From positions 1-64,000 of the forward strand of contig CAJYVD010000031.1 of NCBI GenBank assembly GCA_913778495.1: a DNA stretch of 64,000 nt, given 5' to 3'. Positions 18,682 to 27,793 of this stretch are shown here, one piece after another. The DNA comes from an uncultured Pantoea sp. (GTDB lineage: Bacteria > Pseudomonadota > Gammaproteobacteria > Enterobacterales > Enterobacteriaceae). A program made the translations under genes and the position numbers. The notes beneath the pieces were generated by a model. The model was given only the letters and a program-made list of their open reading frames with translations, did not search any database and had not been told where the DNA came from. The first letter of the stretch is position 1, and every line of letters starts with the position of its first letter.

Positions 18682-18710
18682 TGCGCCCGGCTTAATATCG
18701 GCCGGGCGCA
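18682..18710 (+). terminator. Hairpin after clcA
   Basis: TGCGCCCGGC, nine-base loop, GCCGGGCGCA. Strong stem without a T run; it also lies 34 bp downstream of the convergent KGG gene and may serve both. Confidence 0.55.
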
Positions 18711-18743
18711 GGTGGTGGCCACTCTCGCAGTATCGTACAGATG

Positions 18744-18938
18744 TTATCCGGCGGTTGCATTGGTATCGGTAGGTTTCACGCGGCGGCTAACTTTACCGCC
18801 TTTGCGACCCGCTTCGATCGCCCGTTCGGGATTGTTACGAAAATTTCCACCGCTTACCGTACCGCCTTTACGACCTGCTTCACGCGCGCGTTCTGGATTT
18901 TCTGCAAAATTGCCTGCGCCGCCTCGTCGATTACTCAT
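18744..18938 (-). CDS. KGG-motif stress-induced protein (YciG/Con-10 family)
   Basis: 64-residue hydrophilic protein with two near-repeats, ENPERAREAGRKGGTVSGG and NNPERAIEAGRKGGKVS, which define the KGG repeat family. E. coli YciG-type members are sigma-S and stress regulated; biochemical role is unknown. RBS CGAGGAAA before the ATG at 18938. Convergent with clcA. Confidence 0.9.
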   Translation of the reverse strand: MSNRRGGAGNFAENPERAREAGRKGGTVSGGNFRNNPERAIEAGRKGGKVSRRVKPTDTNATAG

Positions 18939-19321
18939 CTTATTTCCTCGCGTTGAAGTGAATACCGTATCAAACTGCTTACAGGGCTAAATGTTGTACA
19001 GAATGACGGGGTTATCCAGCGCGATGACGGCCATCGATTTTCTAAGAATGCATTAACGGTTCGTTATTAAGCCTGGAAATCAGAATATATATCTTTATAA
19101 AGCAAAGAGAACAGGATTATATTTGTACATATTTTTCTATATTGTACAATTTTAATTAAAATTGAAATTAAGAAGATTCCTGGTCGAGAAAGGAAGGATC
19201 AGTTTCTTATGAAAAAAAAGCGTGCGATCGGGTGAGAATAACGGGTGGGATGTTACGGCTGCGCTTAACGGCTTAATAAACGCAGCGGTAAGCAGCGTAT
19301 TTGCAATGAAATACGGAACGG
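18939..19321. other. AT-rich gap with repeated TTGTACA half-sites
   Basis: 383 bp with no gene. TTGTACA and its complement TGTACAA form an inverted repeat at 19123-19149 (13-bp spacer), and a further TTGTACA occurs at 18994-19000 close to the KGG gene start. These could be operator half-sites for a regulator of the KGG gene; nothing proves it. Confidence 0.35.
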
Positions 19322-19882
19322 CTATTTCAATGTTTCGAAGAAATCGCTCGGCAATTGCCCCGGCGCGGCATTGATAACCTCATTATTATTGGCACCACGA
19401 TTTGCCATGTGCGTTATTTCTGCAAACTCCGAAATAATGATGTAAGGATAAGCCGGTCCTTCGTCGCGGAAGCGGTGCATATCTTCAATGAAGTCGTTTT
19501 GATAACAAATCGTTTTTTCTGGATGCTGCCCTTCTCCCGCTATCCATTGTGGAAAGAAAATCGTGCCATGCAAATGTCGTTGACCCATATCAAACGTCAG
19601 GCTGACGCATGTTCCGGTTGGCTCATGCCAGTCAGCGCGAAAAATACCTGGCGCGAACTGCACGGCGTGCATGCTTTGATGCGTCACCCATCGCCCACCT
19701 ACCAGGCCCTGATGAATACGGTAATCACAGCTGCTTTCATTGCGTGCATACCATTCATATTTCCATCCGTTGGCATAGGTGTAGATAAAATGCATACCCA
19801 CGAATGAGGTGAGATCCTGCGTCTGCGCGACATAGTCATGATCTGACATGGTGAAATCCCGATTTAAAATGGAGTGAGACAT
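19322..19882 (-). CDS. padC: Phenolic acid decarboxylase
   Basis: 186-residue cytoplasmic enzyme of the PadC/FDC lipocalin-like family. It decarboxylates ferulic, p-coumaric and caffeic acids to vinyl phenols, a detoxification route for plant-associated bacteria. Typical blocks are FVGMHFIYTYANGWKYEWYA, YRIHQGLVGGRWV, DMGQRHLHGTIFFPQW and the catalytic-site region YQNDFIEDMHRFRDEGPAYP. The family starts near SDHDYVAQTQDLTSFVG, so ATG at 19849 is an alternative start 11 residues in; both have weak ribosome sites. No PadR-type repressor gene is adjacent. Confidence 0.93.
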   Translation of the reverse strand: MSHSILNRDFTMSDHDYVAQTQDLTSFVGMHFIYTYANGWKYEWYARNESSCDYRIHQGLVGGRWVTHQSMHAVQFAPGIFRADWHEPTGTCVSLTFDMGQRHLHGTIFFPQWIAGEGQHPEKTICYQNDFIEDMHRFRDEGPAYPYIIISEFAEITHMANRGANNNEVINAAPGQLPSDFFETLK

Positions 19883-20003
19883 TACCTACGCGGTGGCTCG
19901 TAGAGGTCCGCAGAGGTAAGCGGCTGCCGTTACGCTTCTGGCATAGGGAAGTATAGCCATTTGCGGCCGGAAACCGTGTTGCAGGGGAAACAGAAAGCTA
20001 GAC

Positions 20004-20032
20004 GCGATCGGGGCCAGAGAGGCCCCGATCGC
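20004..20032. terminator. Hairpin downstream of the glycine-zipper gene
   Basis: GCGATCGGGGCC, five-base loop, GGCCCCGATCGC: a perfect 12-bp stem 31 bp after the stop codon of the minus-strand gene. No T run on either side. Confidence 0.6.
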
Positions 20033-20062
20033 ACCTGAGCCAAAACGCAGGCTCAGGGCGCG

Positions 20063-20278
20063 TTACTGCTGTTGTTTGCTGTTTTGCTCTTTTTGTTTTT
20101 TGTTCGCCATATGGTGTCCGACTGCACAGCCTGCGGCGGCACCCGCTACGCCATGATGGGCCATATGACCCGCTACACCGCCCACCACTGCGCCTTTCAG
20201 GCACCCTTTTGCTTCAACCTGTGTGCTCATGACCAGCAGCAGAGTTGATACGGCCACAACAACGGGAAATTTAAACAT
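20063..20278 (-). CDS. Small secreted glycine-zipper protein
   Basis: 71 residues: signal peptide (MFKFPVVVAVSTLLLVMSTQVEA), then KGCLKGAVVGGVAGHMAHHG and VAGAAAGCAVGHHMANKK, a Gly/Ala-rich zipper with regularly spaced His and two Cys, and a Lys/Gln tail. Glycine-zipper proteins usually sit in the cell envelope. I chose ATG 20278 because AAGGAAG precedes it; the longer reading frame from 20362 lacks a ribosome site. The His-rich zipper could bind metal; that is a guess. Confidence 0.75.
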   Translation of the reverse strand: MFKFPVVVAVSTLLLVMSTQVEAKGCLKGAVVGGVAGHMAHHGVAGAAAGCAVGHHMANKKQKEQNSKQQQ

Positions 20279-20914
20279 AGTGTTCGCTTCCTTAAGCGGA
20301 GTGATATTGCGCTGAGCGTAGCAAATACTGGCATCCCTGGGAGCGCGCGGGCATAAATGCAAATGCTTAGTAACGGCGTGTTACGGTTTACCGCGTTGTC
20401 CTGCCAAGCTTCAGCCGCCTTCTGCCTTTCACCCTGGCGGGTATCTCCCCCAACGTCCCTTCCCGGCCCTGTAAGGATAACGGCTTGCCGCAATCGGTTT
20501 GTTAAAAAAGAACGGGTTGAGCGCCAGAGATCGCCAGCAGAAACGGGGAATTCCCTTTTAGTTACAACAACCTTTTACCATGTACTGTAAAACTCTCGCC
20601 TCGTTCAGCGCGATCTCGTTCCTTTCCCCTAAACGCATGTTGCTTCTGTCGAAAACCCCAACCGGCTGGCCCTTGAGGGCCGGAAGGGGATGGGTAATGA
20701 TTGTAGTATGCTGTAACTATTCACGCGTTGTTTGCGGGAGTTTTTTTAAATCACCTTTATCAGTCCGCACTGCCGCTATGCCATGATCACTATCCCGCTT
20801 TAACGGATAATTGAGCACACCAAGGTTAAATACCACGCCTGTTTTTAATTAAAGAAACTGAACAATTTGACGATATTTCCAGAGATACCATTCGTTGTGA
20901 AAAGGAGGTGAAAC
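20279..20914. other. Long intergenic region without a supported gene
   Basis: 636 bp between the divergent glycine-zipper gene and the 272-residue unknown protein. The open frames here lack family features and ribosome sites. The last 100 bp are AT-rich and should carry the promoter of the gene at 20915. Confidence 0.45.
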
Positions 20915-21733
20915 ATGAATGCTCTGGACGCCAACCGCACGCTTGATGCGTCATCTGTCAGCTTATTGAAGTATCCGGGTTATACGCATCCGGAATCTGC
21001 CCCGATTAACATTGATCTCAGCCAGTTTCGGCCAGCAACACCGTCATCAGGCAGTGAAATCAGCCAGGAAGCGCGCGACAAAGCGCTCAGGGAAGTGGCA
21101 AATACCAAGAGTCAAATGATACAGGCGCAGGCCAGTCATTCATTGTTGATTAACGATCCGCAGATCGGTGAATGGGTTAATGCATTAGAAGACCACGCCC
21201 CGATCGGTATCAATGATATGGCAGGACTAATCAGCACCGCACTCAACGCGCCCGCCGGCAGCGGCACGGCTAACACGCTCTCTCAGGATCTTGCCCTGAG
21301 CAAAGCAAAATTAAACTACCTGGTAACCAAGTTTATCCCTCCCGCGCAGCAGGGTGCGGCAGGTGCGTTGGTGGACCGCTACATTGAGCAGAAAACGCAG
21401 GGGCAGGATAACGTCTACATTGCGCTAAAAAAAACGCAGCTGGCGATCGATAAGCAAACCGGGAACGGCGAGGAAACCCAAACTCAGCAGGCGCTCGATG
21501 CGCTCCAGCACGGCCAGGCGGCCCTGCAGACACAGCGCAGCGCGATGCTGCACCTTGTCGATGACACCACCAACAGTGCCGACTGGTTTACCACGCTGCG
21601 CCAAACCCTGCCCGCCTCATCCGGTGACTATGATCCCGGCCACAGCATTGAGTTAGCTCATATAGATGCCCTGCAGGCGCAGTGGGAGGCCTTTACCGCA
21701 GAGGTGGCACGCTTGACGGCCTCCCACGCATAA
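20915..21733 (+). CDS. Unknown mainly helical protein
   Basis: 272 residues with no signal peptide or membrane span. Hydrophilic, rich in Gln, Ala, Ser and Thr, with long predicted helices (EARDKALREVANTKSQMIQA; ALDALQHGQAALQTQRSAML) separated by Pro/Gly turns. It begins with an exceptionally strong ribosome site, AAAAGGAGGTG, eight bases before ATG 20915, so it is clearly a translated gene. I do not recognise the family. The polar helical build without a signal resembles secreted effector or chaperone-like proteins, but no secretion genes are nearby. Monocistronic. Confidence 0.75.
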   Translation: MNALDANRTLDASSVSLLKYPGYTHPESAPINIDLSQFRPATPSSGSEISQEARDKALREVANTKSQMIQAQASHSLLINDPQIGEWVNALEDHAPIGINDMAGLISTALNAPAGSGTANTLSQDLALSKAKLNYLVTKFIPPAQQGAAGALVDRYIEQKTQGQDNVYIALKKTQLAIDKQTGNGEETQTQQALDALQHGQAALQTQRSAMLHLVDDTTNSADWFTTLRQTLPASSGDYDPGHSIELAHIDALQAQWEAFTAEVARLTASHA

Positions 21734-21880
21734 ATTGTGGCGAACGTCTGCATCGCCTTATAAAGGTGTGACACATAACGCGTTCGGTAACAGATCGCCT
21801 ATCAGATTTAAGCATCTCTGACCGGGGCTTACAGTGGAGTCTGCAACATAGTGCCTGTCTGATAACACAGGAGAGAAACG

Positions 21881-22078
21881 ATGCGTTCGCCCTACCGTAT
21901 TGCCCTGTTCTTTTTGTTTATGACCTTTGGATCGCTGGCGAAAGCGCATGTACCAGACACGCTGTCCGTTGGCCACCGCGTGGGTTTCAATAGCCACAGT
22001 GGTGTGGCCGACACGGCAGAAACGCCGGACGAGCATATTCGGGAAGAGGATCATTTTCACCACTGGAGAGCGCGTTAA
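21881..22078 (+). CDS. Small secreted His-rich protein
   Basis: 65 residues: signal peptide (PYRIALFFLFMTFGSLAKA), then a 43-residue mature part rich in His, Asp and Glu, ending HIREEDHFHHWRAR. RBS CAGGAGAGAAACG before ATG 21881. No family recognised. The His/acidic tail could bind a metal; this is only a composition argument. Confidence 0.6.
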   Translation: MRSPYRIALFFLFMTFGSLAKAHVPDTLSVGHRVGFNSHSGVADTAETPDEHIREEDHFHHWRAR

Positions 22079-22765
22079 AAAGTCTGTGACGATAAACCGC
22101 AAGAAACCGTGCGACGGCGGGCTTGGGTGCGTTTCACCTTCCACTGCCCGCTACAACACACGACAAAAATGCCAGCGACGAACGCTTTCAACGCCCTTAA
22201 CAGAAAATTATCGCTTAATAACACAAATTGAGCTCCACTTACTGCGTTGCGCACCTTTTTAAAAGGCAATAACAGAGCATATTACGCACAACCCGTTTAA
22301 CCCGGCACGCGACTATTTAATTAATTTTCTGGATTCGTCATTGCACTGAGCCATCGTGGAAAATGTATTTCGTCTCCAACCAGAGATGTAAATTAAGCGC
22401 AACTTTATCTGAGGGGTAAATCTTGACGGCCTTAAGCTGCAACGTTGAGCTGAATCAATGATTTATTATTTTAACTGCCGCTAACCTCTTTGAATAAACG
22501 GGCCGAGAGCATGACGCGGCACGTTGCGCTTTTCATGCCGGGAGCCGGGCATTAATGCACCAAAGTGAAATTAAAATAAAACTGGCGTAAATAAACCGTT
22601 TTCATAATCGAAAAATCAATACCCTCTGCTTGCAGCCTGTTATACTCCTAACAAAAGACCTCTTTTGCTTTCTTTTATTCGCAGCAAGTTAATTTCGTTA
22701 CGGCTGACACATTTATTTTTTTATATTCGTTTCGCTTCGGAACCAGGCCGTAGCAGGGGTCATTT
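22079..22765. other. Long intergenic region, no gene seen
   Basis: 687 bp of low GC compared with the flanks, with several T- and A-rich runs. The overlapping open frames have no ribosome sites or recognisable protein features. It probably contains the promoter of the GAF-EAL gene at 22766. Confidence 0.45.
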
Positions 22766-24526
22766 ATGCTCATTAATCTTGAAGGCGACAGCGATCGCCG
22801 CGCGCGCGCGCTCGCTGCACTGCGCGATCCAGACGCAAGCCGTGACGAGGTGCTACAAAAATTTGTCAGACTCGCCAGTCAGGCGCTCGGCATTCCGGGC
22901 AGTTTTATTTCTGTATTGGATGATCATCATCAGTACATTCAAGCGGCCCATAATTTCTCCCTGAAGCATTCCCCACGTGAGCTGTCGCTTTGCCGGCACG
23001 TGGTGGACAGCGACAATATTGTCGTGGTGAATGACACCCTGCTTGATGCGCGCTTTTCGTCACATCCGCTGATTATTGGCGCGCCTTTTATTCGCTTTTA
23101 TGTCGGCGTGCCGCTTAAAAACGCCGAGGGGATTGTGCTGGGAACGTTGTGCGTCACCGATACCTCGGCACATCCTTTCAGTAATGAACAACGGGATATG
23201 TTGAAGCGGTTAGCCGCGCTGGTGATGTCGTTTCTTCAGGCCTGGCACTCCGCGGGATTTATTGATGCTCTTACCGGGCTGCCCAATCGGCAAAGACTTA
23301 TCCGCGATGTGCAATTGCTGGCCGCTTCAGAACAGCCGCTAACGCGGCGACTGGTGATCATTGACTGTGTTTCCCTGCCCCGCGCCATTGAACTCGCGCG
23401 ATCGATGGGGATCGCGGCAGTGGAAAATCTGCTAAAAGATGTGGCCACGCTTTTGCCGCTGCGCCTCAGAGCCTGTGCTGGCGAGGTATTTTATACGCTC
23501 ACAACCGGACGCTTTGCCGTACTCACCCGCGCCGACACTCTTCTGAATGCCGGCTGGGTTACGGACAAGCTGGCGGGGATCAGCGCCGACATTGGCGAAG
23601 GCATGCAGGTGGCGCTCTCCACACACGCCGGGGAAATCACTTTCATTCCCGGAAAAATTGCCGCTCAGGACGCGCTGCGTTTTGCCATCAATACTCTGCA
23701 CGAAGCCGTGAGTCGTGATGTCCCCTCTTTGCGCTTCACGGATATCGAGGAGACACAGCGCACATTCGGCGGTACGCGATTCACTGGCACCCGCGGCATG
23801 AGTTTGGTGTATCAACCCCGGATATGCCTGCGCAGCGGCAGGCCGGTAGGCCTTGACGCGCTGATTCGCTGGCAAGATCCTGCGCGCGGTGAACACGCAG
23901 CGGGTTTCTTCATGCCCCTGACCGAACAAACCGAGCGCCAGCATGCCCTGACGCCCTGGCTCGTGGATGAGGTAATGACGCGCTTGAAGCGGCTGCGCAA
24001 CACCTGTATCCAGCTGCCCATCACGCTCACTCTGAGTAGCGCTGTTTTTGCCCAGGCCGGCTTTGCAGAAGCGCTGGCAGAGAAAATGCACCGTAGCAAA
24101 ATTCCCACGGCGCTGCTGGGCATTGCCTGTTCTGAACCTGAGCGCCTTATCGAAAGCGATGAGGCACTTGACGGTCTGGAAGCACTTAAGCGGCACGGTT
24201 TTACGGTGTCGCTCGACGATGTCGACACGGCGCAGAGCACCGTTTATAACCTGCATCGCATGCCGTCTGATGCGATCAAACTTGATCGCACCTTGTTCAA
24301 CGATATGTCTATGGATACAGCGGCGCGCATTATTGCATCCGACATTTTTTCTCTGCTTAAGGAGCGTGATTACACCCTGCTATCTGAAGGCACAGAAGAG
24401 ATCGAAACGGCGGAGACGCTCACCCCATTTAGTGATGATCGGGTTAAAGCCAGCTTCCATGCTCGCCCGCTGCCTGAACGTGAACTGGACGAATGGCTGT
24501 CGTGGAAACTGCGCGGTCAGTGTTAA
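22766..24526 (+). CDS. GAF-GGDEF-EAL signalling protein with degenerate catalytic sites
   Basis: 586 residues, soluble: GAF sensor (about 20-160; SFISVLDDHHQYIQAAHNFS, LCRHVVDSD, FYVGVPLKN, GTLCVTD), a GGDEF remnant that keeps DALTGLPNR but has GRFAVLTR in place of GGDEF, and an EAL domain. The EAL motif is changed to DAL (GLDALIRW), and the loop DDFGTG reads DDVDTA. Loss of key metal-binding acids suggests it does not make or break c-di-GMP but binds nucleotide or a partner. The GAF part resembles two-Cys redox-type GAFs only loosely. Monocistronic; ATG 22766. Confidence 0.85.
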   Translation: MLINLEGDSDRRARALAALRDPDASRDEVLQKFVRLASQALGIPGSFISVLDDHHQYIQAAHNFSLKHSPRELSLCRHVVDSDNIVVVNDTLLDARFSSHPLIIGAPFIRFYVGVPLKNAEGIVLGTLCVTDTSAHPFSNEQRDMLKRLAALVMSFLQAWHSAGFIDALTGLPNRQRLIRDVQLLAASEQPLTRRLVIIDCVSLPRAIELARSMGIAAVENLLKDVATLLPLRLRACAGEVFYTLTTGRFAVLTRADTLLNAGWVTDKLAGISADIGEGMQVALSTHAGEITFIPGKIAAQDALRFAINTLHEAVSRDVPSLRFTDIEETQRTFGGTRFTGTRGMSLVYQPRICLRSGRPVGLDALIRWQDPARGEHAAGFFMPLTEQTERQHALTPWLVDEVMTRLKRLRNTCIQLPITLTLSSAVFAQAGFAEALAEKMHRSKIPTALLGIACSEPERLIESDEALDGLEALKRHGFTVSLDDVDTAQSTVYNLHRMPSDAIKLDRTLFNDMSMDTAARIIASDIFSLLKERDYTLLSEGTEEIETAETLTPFSDDRVKASFHARPLPERELDEWLSWKLRGQC

Positions 24527-24645
24527 TGGTCTGGTGCTGCTGAATCGATAAATAAGAGTGAACTTTATCTGCCCGCATGTAATGCTAAGACGATGCGGCA
24601 TCAACTGTCTGGTGCCGGGTGGTCAGGTTCTCAGGGAGGAACGGC

Positions 24646-24840
24646 ATGTTGCAGTCGGCTTACTATTATTTATGTCCCGATAGCGAAACGCGTGGAGAAT
24701 TGCACAAGCAGGGATGTTTTATGCTGAGCGAAGCGCGAGAGCGAATCTTTTTAGGCTCGGTTTATACGCGCTACCAGGCGGTAAGTTTAGCAAGAAAGTA
24801 CCGCACAGCGGTGTACGTGTGCCCACACTGTCTGAATTAA
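24646..24840 (+). CDS. Small Cys-containing protein of unknown function
   Basis: 64 residues: MLQSAYYYLCPDSETRGELH near the N-terminus, two further Cys, and a C-terminal YVCPHCLN. A CPHC pair plus earlier Cys could form a small zinc site. Start ATG 24646 is chosen for GGGAGGA seven bases upstream; a longer frame from 24619 lacks one. No family recognised with certainty. Confidence 0.65.
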   Translation: MLQSAYYYLCPDSETRGELHKQGCFMLSEARERIFLGSVYTRYQAVSLARKYRTAVYVCPHCLN

Positions 24841-25036
24841 CGTCTTCGTCTGCGCAGGACCGCTTTACGCAACGCGTTCAGCGGTTTCGCCATGCCGTGA
24901 CGCTCCGCAATGATGGCGAAGAGACCTAAGTTCGGCAGCCACTTCAGCCAAAAATTTGGCTGCTTCCACCAGCCAGTCTGTGCACGACGCGATCACGCAT
25001 GAGGACAGTAAGGCGGAGCAGGCCATCAAACAAATT

Positions 25037-25068
25037 GTGTCGCCAGAAGATGCTCACCCTGGCGACAC
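25037..25068. terminator. Hairpin between the small Cys protein and fdhA
   Basis: GTGTCGCCAG, 12-base loop, CTGGCGACAC, followed on the plus strand by TTTTGC and on the minus strand by AATTTG. Probably terminates transcription from both sides; it lies 22 bp past the fdhA stop. Confidence 0.7.
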
Positions 25069-25090
25069 TTTTGCTTATTACCCGCGGCGG

Positions 25091-26224
25091 TTAAGGCTTG
25101 AGAATCACCTTGGTCCAGCCTTCATCCCGGTCGTCGAAATGCTTGTAGGCGTCGGGTGCTTCTGCAAGCGAAAGGCGGTGAGAAATGATCTCGCCAGGTT
25201 TGGCTTTACCCTGATGGATAAGGCGGGCCAGCTGACGGTTGTAGGCTTTGACGTTTGCCTGCCCGGTCCGGATCGTCTGCCCTTTGAACCAGAAACTGCC
25301 GAAGTCAAACGGCATCTTGCCCGCTTTGGCCAGGTCGGTTGCCGCGCCCGGATCCTGCGGAACAAACACGCCGACCACGCCAATTCCGCCCGTGGCTTTG
25401 GTTGAAGCGACCAGACTGTTCATGGTGGCCGAGTTATCTTCGTGACCGTGCTTGTTACAGCACTGGTAGCCCACGCATTCACAGCCGCAATCGGTGCCGC
25501 GCCCGTCCGTAAGGTCAAGGATCCGCTGCACGGCTTCATCGCCGCTGGCCTGAATGGCCGTGGCGCCCAGTTTCTCCGCCAGCGCCAGACGATCTTTATG
25601 CGTATCGACCACAAAGACCTGCGACGCTCCCTTAATGATGGCGGAATGTGCCGCCATCAGCCCCACCGGCCCCGCGCCGTAAATGGCTACGCTCTCGCCG
25701 GGCTTTAAACCGGCAAGTTCTGTTGCATGCCAGCCGGTAGGGAAAATATCAGACAGCATCACATAATCATCTTCTTTCTCTACCGCATCGGGCGGCAGCA
25801 CCAGACAGTTAAAATCGGCAAAGGGTACCCGCAGCAGCTCCGCCTGACCGCCCTCCCAGCTGCCCATTTCCGCGAATCCATACGCCGCACCCGCAGTCCC
25901 TGGGTTGGTGGTGAGACAAAAACCCGTTAACCCTTTTTCACAGTTCTCACAAAAGCCGCATCCCACGTTGAACGGCAGGCAAACATAGTCACCGACCTTA
26001 ACGCGTTCGACGCCCGCGCCCACTTCCACCACTTGCCCCAGATTCTCATGGCCCAGAATGCGCCCCTGCTCAAAGCTGGTGCGCCCTTCATACATATGCA
26101 AATCCGAACCGCAAATGTTAGTGGTCGTAATGCGCACCAGAACATCCGTGGGCCGGACAATTTTTGCATCCGGTACGTCTTGCACTTTGACATCGTAAGG
26201 GCCGTTATAGATCACTGCTTTCAT
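25091..26224 (-). CDS. fdhA: Glutathione-independent formaldehyde dehydrogenase
   Basis: 377-residue zinc-dependent medium-chain dehydrogenase. Catalytic zinc ligands are in TNICGSDLHMYEGR and GHENLGQVVEVG; the structural zinc loop is CGFCENCEKGLTGFC; the NAD motif is YGAGPVGLMAA. Sequence and length fit the PFDH group, which oxidises formaldehyde to formate without adding glutathione, or dismutates it. RBS GGAGAAAG before ATG 26224. Monocistronic, with a 514-bp upstream region. Confidence 0.9.
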   Translation of the reverse strand: MKAVIYNGPYDVKVQDVPDAKIVRPTDVLVRITTTNICGSDLHMYEGRTSFEQGRILGHENLGQVVEVGAGVERVKVGDYVCLPFNVGCGFCENCEKGLTGFCLTTNPGTAGAAYGFAEMGSWEGGQAELLRVPFADFNCLVLPPDAVEKEDDYVMLSDIFPTGWHATELAGLKPGESVAIYGAGPVGLMAAHSAIIKGASQVFVVDTHKDRLALAEKLGATAIQASGDEAVQRILDLTDGRGTDCGCECVGYQCCNKHGHEDNSATMNSLVASTKATGGIGVVGVFVPQDPGAATDLAKAGKMPFDFGSFWFKGQTIRTGQANVKAYNRQLARLIHQGKAKPGEIISHRLSLAEAPDAYKHFDDRDEGWTKVILKP

Positions 26225-26738
26225 GTCTTTCTCCTGCTTGCGTTCGAAAAGCCACTGCTGTCCGGACGAGTGGGTGTCGCCTAAGCGTAGTTGCCATGCG
26301 CAAAAGCGCGATCGGCATCAGGAGGATCGGGAAAGTTCTTAACGTTATAAATCAGGTCAGCGCGTAGAGCGTGGGAAGGGAAACACCTCATTGCAGGTGG
26401 GCAAAAGCGCCGTTGCGGCCTGCAACGTGCCATAATGAACCACCCGTTGCGCCTTTGCGTCCACTGTCACGCCGATAAACCTCTATAGCGCGAATTTTAT
26501 ACTGTTCCGGTGCGGCGATTTTCCCGGCACGTCAATGTGGGAGACGTCGCGGGCGCACTGACATTAGCGAAGGTCAGTTACAACTGGACAACCTGTTATT
26601 CATTAATCGATTAGCGGGCAAAGGTGTTGGCATAGCCGATGATCCTCCAGCTACTCCACGCCCAAGTTATTCGCGCTGTTCGATATAAAGTCGTGCGCAG
26701 CGCCGTAAGAAAAGACCAATGAAAGGGAAAAGCCGTTT
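26225..26738. other. Divergent promoter region of fdhA and the P-loop kinase gene
   Basis: 514 bp without a supported gene. Contains the promoters of both flanking divergent genes by position; no operator could be assigned. Confidence 0.4.
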
Positions 26739-27278
26739 ATGAACATCCCGTTATCCTTAGACGCACTCGGTCCACGTATCTGCATCATGGGTCCTTCTAA
26801 CAGCGGAAAATCAACGCTGGCCAGTGCAATAGCGTTAAAAATGTCTTTACCGCTCATCCATTTGGACCAGCTTCATCATTTACCGGCCTCGCAATGGCTT
26901 CCCAGGCAGCCCGCTGAGTTCTATCGCTTACACGCCGAGGCGGTGAATCAAGATAAATGGGTGATCGAGGGCAATTACACAAAATGCATACGCCAACGAT
27001 TTGACCGCGCCACGGGATTGATCTTGCTGGATATCTCAACGCCGATTGCGCTGGTGCGTTATATACGACGTTGTTACGCCTTAACGCCTCGCATTGGCGG
27101 CCTCCACACGGGCAAAGATCCGGTTACCTGGGCGATGCTGAAATACATTACGTTGAGCGCCCCTAAAAATCGGCTGCGCCATCGAGAACTGTTTGAACAG
27201 ACCTCCCTTCCTAAACTGCTGCTGACATCGCCCCGCGCGATGCGTGCCTGTTATCGTCAGTGGGGACTCACACAATAG
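26739..27278 (+). CDS. P-loop NTPase, adenylate-kinase-like (FlaR/topology-modulation type)
   Basis: 179 residues with Walker A GPSNSGKST (residues about 18-26), LIHLDQLHHLPAS, and WVIEGNYTKC followed by an arginine-rich lid (RYIRRCYAL). These features match small AAA/adenylate-kinase-like proteins annotated as DNA topology modulation or FlaR. True substrate unknown. Start ATG 26739 after AAAGGGAAA. Stands alone. Confidence 0.75.
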   Translation: MNIPLSLDALGPRICIMGPSNSGKSTLASAIALKMSLPLIHLDQLHHLPASQWLPRQPAEFYRLHAEAVNQDKWVIEGNYTKCIRQRFDRATGLILLDISTPIALVRYIRRCYALTPRIGGLHTGKDPVTWAMLKYITLSAPKNRLRHRELFEQTSLPKLLLTSPRAMRACYRQWGLTQ

Positions 27279-27448
27279 CGACTTTTTCGCGCAAATCGCG
27301 TTTATCAACAGATGTGATTGGCGGCTTCAATGACATGAGAGGGTGCGGTAAACCTCAACCACCACATGCAGTTGGAGAGAGGAGCAACACGCTGCCCATC
27401 AGGGCGTCGATATTAGCGTTTCTCAAGCCCAGCCTCACTGCGCGACCC

Positions 27449-27793
27449 TCACACATCAGCCAGATCCTCGCGATCGCCGCGCGGCGTAGGGTGCGAAATC
27501 ACCAGAAACTCCACATTATGAGCGCTGTCGTTGCGAGCCTGATGTTTAGCGCCGGGAGGAATTTCAATGCCCTGCAGGGGGCTAATCTCGTGTTGCTCCC
27601 CCTCAAGCTCCATGGTCAGCACGCCCTGAAGCACATAAAAAAATTGCCGGGAAACGGCGTGAACGTGGCGTTTTTCATAGGTGCCGGGCGGCATCTTTTC
27701 ATGAATAATCAGCAGGTCTTGACGATTGACTAAATACCACCCGTCGCAGCGATCGCCCCAGATATAGTGCGCGGCATTCTCTTTAGAGATCAT
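27449..27793 (-). CDS. Single-domain cupin protein
   Basis: 114 residues of one cupin barrel. Metal ligands lie in the two cupin motifs: RHVHAVSRQFFYVLQGVLTM (His, His, and an unusual Gln-Phe stretch) and the motif-2 His in PPGAKHQARND. Substrate unknown; such proteins are often isomerases, dioxygenases or sugar-binding. ATG 27793 is preferred because GGAGGG lies five bases upstream; an upstream in-frame start at 27811 is less likely. Confidence 0.8.
   Translation of the reverse strand: MISKENAAHYIWGDRCDGWYLVNRQDLLIIHEKMPPGTYEKRHVHAVSRQFFYVLQGVLTMELEGEQHEISPLQGIEIPPGAKHQARNDSAHNVEFLVISHPTPRGDREDLADV

Noticed and set aside
20357-20590. Short plus-strand open frames in the gap after the glycine-zipper gene
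   Set aside because: No ribosome site, no conserved features, Cys/Arg-rich random-looking product.
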